A stretch of 64,000 nucleotides of DNA from Fusibacter_C sp942493125 (GTDB taxonomy: Bacteria > Bacillota > Clostridia > Peptostreptococcales > Acidaminobacteraceae), in assembly GCA_942493125.1 (NCBI GenBank), contig OW818667.1:3162001-3226000 (forward strand), in the 5' to 3' direction. Below are positions 60,375 to 64,000 of this stretch, piece by piece (positions within the stretch are counted from its first letter, which is position 1; the number at the start of each line of letters is the position of its first letter). The notes under the pieces were generated by a model. That model made no database searches and was not told the origin of the DNA. It was given only the letters and a program-made list of their open reading frames with translations. Made by a program: the position numbers and the translations under genes.

Positions 60375-62060
60375 ATGCCAAAAACAAAGTTAAGACTTGG
60401 AGATATATTGGTCAAAGACGGCATCATCTCGGAAGAGCAACTTTCGAAAGCGCTAAGCCTTCAAAAGGACAGTGGAAGTAAGCTCGGCGCGATACTCATC
60501 GCTCAGGGATGGCTTAAAGAAGACCAATTGTTCAAAGTTTTGGAAGAGCAATATGAAATCCCTTACATTGATATCAATACGATTTACATCGATCCGAAAG
60601 TACCAAAGCTCATCAGCGAGATACTCGCAAGAAAGCACATGTCCATTCCGATTCGCATCGATAAAAATAAACTCACGATCGCCATGGTAGATCCACTGGA
60701 CATCATAGCAAAAGACGACATCCGCATCACGACTGGTCTTGAGATCGATGTGGTCATCAGTGCACAGCAAGATATCGCACGTGCAATCAATCGTTTTTAC
60801 GATTCTTCTGAAAAAGCGGAACGCGCCGTAGAGGATTTCAAATCACAGGCAGGCTATGAAGATGAGGAAGAGATTGAAGAAGACGCTGACGTCACCAATG
60901 CACCGATGGTACGCCTCGTCAATACGATCATCAGTCAAGCCGTGCGCATGAAAGCCAGCGATATTCACATCGAACCACTAGAGAAAAACGTACGCATCAG
61001 GTACCGTATCGATGGTGAACTGAGAGAAGTCATGTCGCCGACAAAATCCACACATTCGGCACTTGTGACGCGTATTAAGATCATGGGTAAGATGAACATC
61101 TCAGAAAAGCGCATCCCTCAAGATGGTCGTGTTGAAACGATGATTGAAGGCATGCCAATCGATATGCGTCTTTCCGTTCTACCAACCGTTTACGGTGAAA
61201 AAATCGTTATAAGATTGCTAGATAGAAACAGTTTGATGATTCGTAAAGAAGATTTAGGCTTTTCTGATTATAATATTGAACAACTCGATCGCATTATGAG
61301 AGTACCAGAGGGCATCATCCTCGTAACAGGGCCAACTGGTAGTGGTAAAACGACGACGCTTTATACAGTCCTTAGGGAGCTGAACAAAGAATCGAAGAAC
61401 ATCATCACTGTTGAAGATCCAGTCGAGTACCGATTAGAAGGCATCAACCAAGTACAGGTTAACAATAAAGCGGGCCTCACATTTGCAAATGGCTTGCGCT
61501 CAATACTCCGTCAAGATCCAGACATCATCATGGTCGGTGAGATTAGGGACGCAGAAACTGCTGAGATTGCAGTGCGTGCCGCTATCACAGGTCACGTGGT
61601 CTTATCGACGATTCACACAAACGATACGGCGAGTACCATCTCAAGATTAGGAGACATGGGGATTGAAAGTTATTTGATATCGTCCTCGACGGTAGGCATC
61701 ATCGCGCAACGCCTCGTCAAAAGATTGTGTCTAAAATGCAAGGAACCACACAAAGCCACAGCTGAAGAACTCAAGATGCTCGGTTTGCCACTCGATCAGG
61801 ATATGGAAATTATGAAAAGCAAGGGCTGTAACTCTTGCAGCCATACGGGCTACAACGGTAGAACGGCCATCCACGAAATATTGGTGGTGGATCGAGAGAT
61901 TAGAAATATGATTAGTACTGAGTCTAGTATTGACGATATTAAGATGAGAGCCAGACAAAAAGGCATGACGACATTAAACGAATCGTGTCGTGAACTTGTC
62001 AAGCAAGGGGTCACATCTATCGATGAGATGATCCGCATGACGTTCAGCTTTGATGAGTGA
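60375..62060 (+). CDS. pilB: Type IV pilus extension ATPase
   Basis: A 561-residue GspE/PilB ATPase. Residues ~1-145 form the MshEN/T2SSE N-terminal domain (LRLGDILVKDGIISEEQL), followed by the ATPase: GPTGSGKT Walker A at 319-326, DPDIIMVGEIRDAETAE (Asp and His boxes), and the zinc tetracysteine CLKC...GCNSCSHTG (about 455-495), which distinguishes PilB from PilT. It powers pilin polymerisation. The start has AGGTGG upstream. It is first in the pilB-pilT-pilC unit controlled by the c-di-GMP riboswitch. Confidence 0.96.
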   Translation: MPKTKLRLGDILVKDGIISEEQLSKALSLQKDSGSKLGAILIAQGWLKEDQLFKVLEEQYEIPYIDINTIYIDPKVPKLISEILARKHMSIPIRIDKNKLTIAMVDPLDIIAKDDIRITTGLEIDVVISAQQDIARAINRFYDSSEKAERAVEDFKSQAGYEDEEEIEEDADVTNAPMVRLVNTIISQAVRMKASDIHIEPLEKNVRIRYRIDGELREVMSPTKSTHSALVTRIKIMGKMNISEKRIPQDGRVETMIEGMPIDMRLSVLPTVYGEKIVIRLLDRNSLMIRKEDLGFSDYNIEQLDRIMRVPEGIILVTGPTGSGKTTTLYTVLRELNKESKNIITVEDPVEYRLEGINQVQVNNKAGLTFANGLRSILRQDPDIIMVGEIRDAETAEIAVRAAITGHVVLSTIHTNDTASTISRLGDMGIESYLISSSTVGIIAQRLVKRLCLKCKEPHKATAEELKMLGLPLDQDMEIMKSKGCNSCSHTGYNGRTAIHEILVVDREIRNMISTESSIDDIKMRARQKGMTTLNESCRELVKQGVTSIDEMIRMTFSFDE

Positions 62061-62136
62061 TATATAAAAGAATAAATATAAATATAATTGAATAATTTTT
62101 AAAAGTTAAGTTGATTTTGTCGTAAAAGGGGTATTC

Positions 62137-63198
62137 ATGAAAATACTAGATATACTAAAAATTGCAATAGACGCAGGCGCCTCTGACGTACATTTGACAG
62201 TCGCTTCACCACCTATCATGCGTGTCAATGGAAAACTTCTAAAGATCGGGGAAGAAAAACTGCTTCCTGAAGATTCAATGGCGATCATCAAAGAGATTCT
62301 CACTGAAAAACAGATTGAAATGTTTGAAGAACGCGGCGAATTGGATTTTTCCTATTCAAATCCTGGCCTTGGCAGATTCAGGGTCAATATTTATAAGCAA
62401 CGTGGCAGCTATTCCATGGCACTAAGGGTTGTAGCACTTACGATACCATCTATGGAGTCACTCGGATTGCCTGCGATTTTGAAAGAATTGGCCAAGAAGC
62501 AACGTGGGCTCATATTGGTAACAGGTCCAACGGGTAGTGGTAAATCCACAACTTTAGCAGCTATGATAGACCATATGAACAAAACGCGTAACGAGCATAT
62601 CATCACGATTGAAGATCCTATCGAGTACTTACACAAGCATGAGATGAGCGTCGTCAATCAAAGAGAGATTGGGCACGATTCACAAAGTTTTGCCAACGCA
62701 CTTAGAGCAGCACTACGTCAAGATCCAGATGTCATCTTGGTTGGTGAGATGAGAGACCTCGAAACGATTTCAACTGCGATCACCGCAGCTGAAACAGGGC
62801 ACTTGGTTCTATCGACACTGCATACCATCGGCGCTGCAAAGACAGTCGATCGTATCATAGACGTTTTTCCACCACATCAACAACAACAAGTTAGAATCCA
62901 ACTCGCTTCCGTTATAGAAGCGGTTATCTCACAACAGATTTTACCGAAAGCGGATGGCACAGGTCGCGTTGCAGCATTTGAGATCATGATTGCCAATCCA
63001 GCAGTAAGAAACCTCATCAGAGAAGGCAAAACCCATCAGATACAAACTGTGCTACAAACGGGTTCCACGGTTGGCATGTTAACTATGGATGCTTCGCTCT
63101 TAGACTTATACAAAAAACGCCTCATCGATCTGCCGACACTGAAAAAGTATGCAGTGGATATCGATTTATTGATGAAGCAGATCCAATTTTCAACATAA
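62137..63198 (+). CDS. pilT: Type IV pilus retraction ATPase
   Basis: A 353-residue PilT-type ATPase that depolymerises pili for twitching. ASDVHLTVASPPIMRVNG (residues ~15-32) is the PilT start, GPTGSGKS the Walker A at 130-137, LRQDPDVILVGEMRDLETI the Walker B/Asp box, and GHLVLSTLHTIGAAKTVDRIID (in part) the His box. No zinc cysteines, as expected. AAAGGGG precedes the ATG. 76 bases after pilB. Confidence 0.96.
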   Translation: MKILDILKIAIDAGASDVHLTVASPPIMRVNGKLLKIGEEKLLPEDSMAIIKEILTEKQIEMFEERGELDFSYSNPGLGRFRVNIYKQRGSYSMALRVVALTIPSMESLGLPAILKELAKKQRGLILVTGPTGSGKSTTLAAMIDHMNKTRNEHIITIEDPIEYLHKHEMSVVNQREIGHDSQSFANALRAALRQDPDVILVGEMRDLETISTAITAAETGHLVLSTLHTIGAAKTVDRIIDVFPPHQQQQVRIQLASVIEAVISQQILPKADGTGRVAAFEIMIANPAVRNLIREGKTHQIQTVLQTGSTVGMLTMDASLLDLYKKRLIDLPTLKKYAVDIDLLMKQIQFST

Positions 63199-63220
63199 AC
63201 ACATTTAAGGGGGAATTCGT

Positions 63221-64000
63221 TTGGCGACTACCTATGTATGCAAAGAAATAGATGCTTCAGGAAAAATAATACAAGCCACCTATAGAGCTGATTCAAAGGA
63301 CGAACTTGTCCAGATGATTCGGGCAAAAGGCCACACACCGATAAAGATTGATCTAGAAGAACTCAAAGGACAAGATGTCTCGACGATGGCGCTCTTCATG
63401 CCAAAGGTAAAAGCAAAAGACGTCGCTATATTCTGTAAACAATTATACGTCATGCTCCATGCTGGTATGCCACTTCTCAATTCCCTTGAAGTGCTAAATA
63501 ACCAAAGTGAAAACAAGACGATTCAAGCAGCCGTAAAAGACATGGCACTTTCCGTGCAAAAGGGTGATATTTTATCAGTAGCCATGCGCAAGCACAGCCG
63601 TATTTTTCCATCACTGCTCATCAGTATGGTTGAATCGGGTGAGCTCACTGGTAACTTGGATAGTGTTCTTGAGCGGATGTCGACGCATTATACGAAAGAA
63701 AACAAGATTAACTCCAAAGTCAAAGGCGCCATGATTTATCCAGCAGTATTAAGTATCCTAGCAACATCAGTTGTCATATTTATGATAACGTTTATACTCC
63801 CAACTTTTACGAAGATGTTTACGGATTCCGGTGTACCACTTCCAGGACCAACGAAGTTCTTACTCAATTTAAGTGAATCGATTCGAACTTTTTGGTACAT
63901 CTATGTCATTGTAATAGCAGGACTTGTTTTCCTCATCAGACGCTTTGTAAAGTCAAAGGAAGGCAAACGCGCATTTGACCGCATGACATTTAAAATGCCG
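63221..64000 (+). CDS. pilC: Type IV pilus inner-membrane platform protein (3' truncated by window edge)
   Basis: The frame is open from TTG 63221 to the last base (260 codons). AAGGGGG lies 6-7 bases before TTG, and no ATG gives as complete an N-terminus. The protein starts ATTYVCKEIDASGKIIQATY, then has the PilC/GspF T2SSF domain: KDVAIFCKQLYVMLHAGMPL (residues ~66-85), SGELTGNLDSVLERMSTHY, and MIYPAVLSILATSVVIFMIT followed by FILPTFTKMF. It forms the membrane platform on which PilB and PilT act. The second T2SSF repeat is beyond the window. Confidence 0.94.
   Translation, partial: MATTYVCKEIDASGKIIQATYRADSKDELVQMIRAKGHTPIKIDLEELKGQDVSTMALFMPKVKAKDVAIFCKQLYVMLHAGMPLLNSLEVLNNQSENKTIQAAVKDMALSVQKGDILSVAMRKHSRIFPSLLISMVESGELTGNLDSVLERMSTHYTKENKINSKVKGAMIYPAVLSILATSVVIFMITFILPTFTKMFTDSGVPLPGPTKFLLNLSESIRTFWYIYVIVIAGLVFLIRRFVKSKEGKRAFDRMTFKMP

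Overview
The window reads as a chromosome segment from a low-to-moderate GC, anaerobic Firmicute of class Clostridia. The evidence is a four-subunit pyruvate:ferredoxin oxidoreductase (por), a Rnf/Nqr-type membrane complex, a T-box leader on serS, a tandem glycine riboswitch on a gcv operon with split gcvPA/gcvPB, a c-di-GMP riboswitch ahead of type IV pilus genes, S-layer homology domains, AGGAGG ribosome sites and frequent TTG/GTG starts. I cannot name the genus; the gene mix is compatible with a Fusibacter/Acidaminobacter-like lineage, but that is a guess.

Layout. 1-3.7 kb: end of a TetR-type regulator, a flavin reductase-like protein, a tRNA-dihydrouridine synthase, a CarD-family regulator behind a terminator-like leader hairpin, and a small membrane protein. 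3.7-7.2 kb (minus): a membrane-anchored peptide-binding protein and an unknown 616-residue protein. 7.6-11.4 kb: GH36 alpha-galactosidase and GPH sugar carrier. 11.5-17.0 kb: a PPDK-like dikinase lacking the PEP/pyruvate barrel and an unusual, long GAPDH-like protein. 17.0-20.5 kb: SPFH protein with a small Arc-like protein (minus), diverging from psuK-psuG (pseudouridine breakdown). 20.8-21.8 kb: a solute-binding sensor-like protein with a probable frame disruption in its signal peptide. 22.0-26.8 kb: porCDAB and serS. 27.0-28.6 kb (minus): TetR regulator and acyltransferase. 28.8-35.1 kb: two lipoproteins, tRNA-Leu(CAG), a response regulator/CheC/diguanylate cyclase operon, OsmC and an M3 peptidase. 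35.2-42.7 kb: glycine riboswitch, gcvT-H-PA-PB-lpd-glyA. 43-50 kb: secreted proteins including an SLH protein and a 1592-residue exported protein. 50.1-54.2 kb (minus): rnfD-G-E-A plus nqrF, without nqrA, rnfB or rnfC. 54.4-59.1 kb: secreted helical protein, Rossmann-MCP fusion, FUSC-like membrane protein and coiled-coil protein. 59.3 kb to the end: prepilin peptidase, c-di-GMP-I riboswitch, pilB, pilT and the start of pilC.

How the parts fit. The por complex makes reduced ferredoxin and acetyl-CoA. The gcv/glyA operon interconverts glycine and serine with one-carbon units under glycine control. The Rnf/Nqr-like complex has an NADH-oxidising NqrF input module and all flavin-Thr and membrane Cys landmarks, but no quinone module or ferredoxin module. 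A response regulator/CheC/GGDEF operon could make c-di-GMP, and the pilus operon carries a c-di-GMP sensor.

The most unusual structure is (i) the NqrA-less hybrid complex; (ii) the dikinase-like protein with an unassigned ~850-residue N-terminus next to a divergent GAPDH; (iii) a family of ~115-bp miniature inverted-repeat elements, two of which bracket serS in opposite orientation, one lying inside its T-box leader; (iv) short REP-like repeats around 42.8-43.7 kb; and (v) a T-run frame disruption in the sensor-like gene at 20.8 kb, next to a LexA-box-like site. All calls come from reading the sequence; no database search was run.
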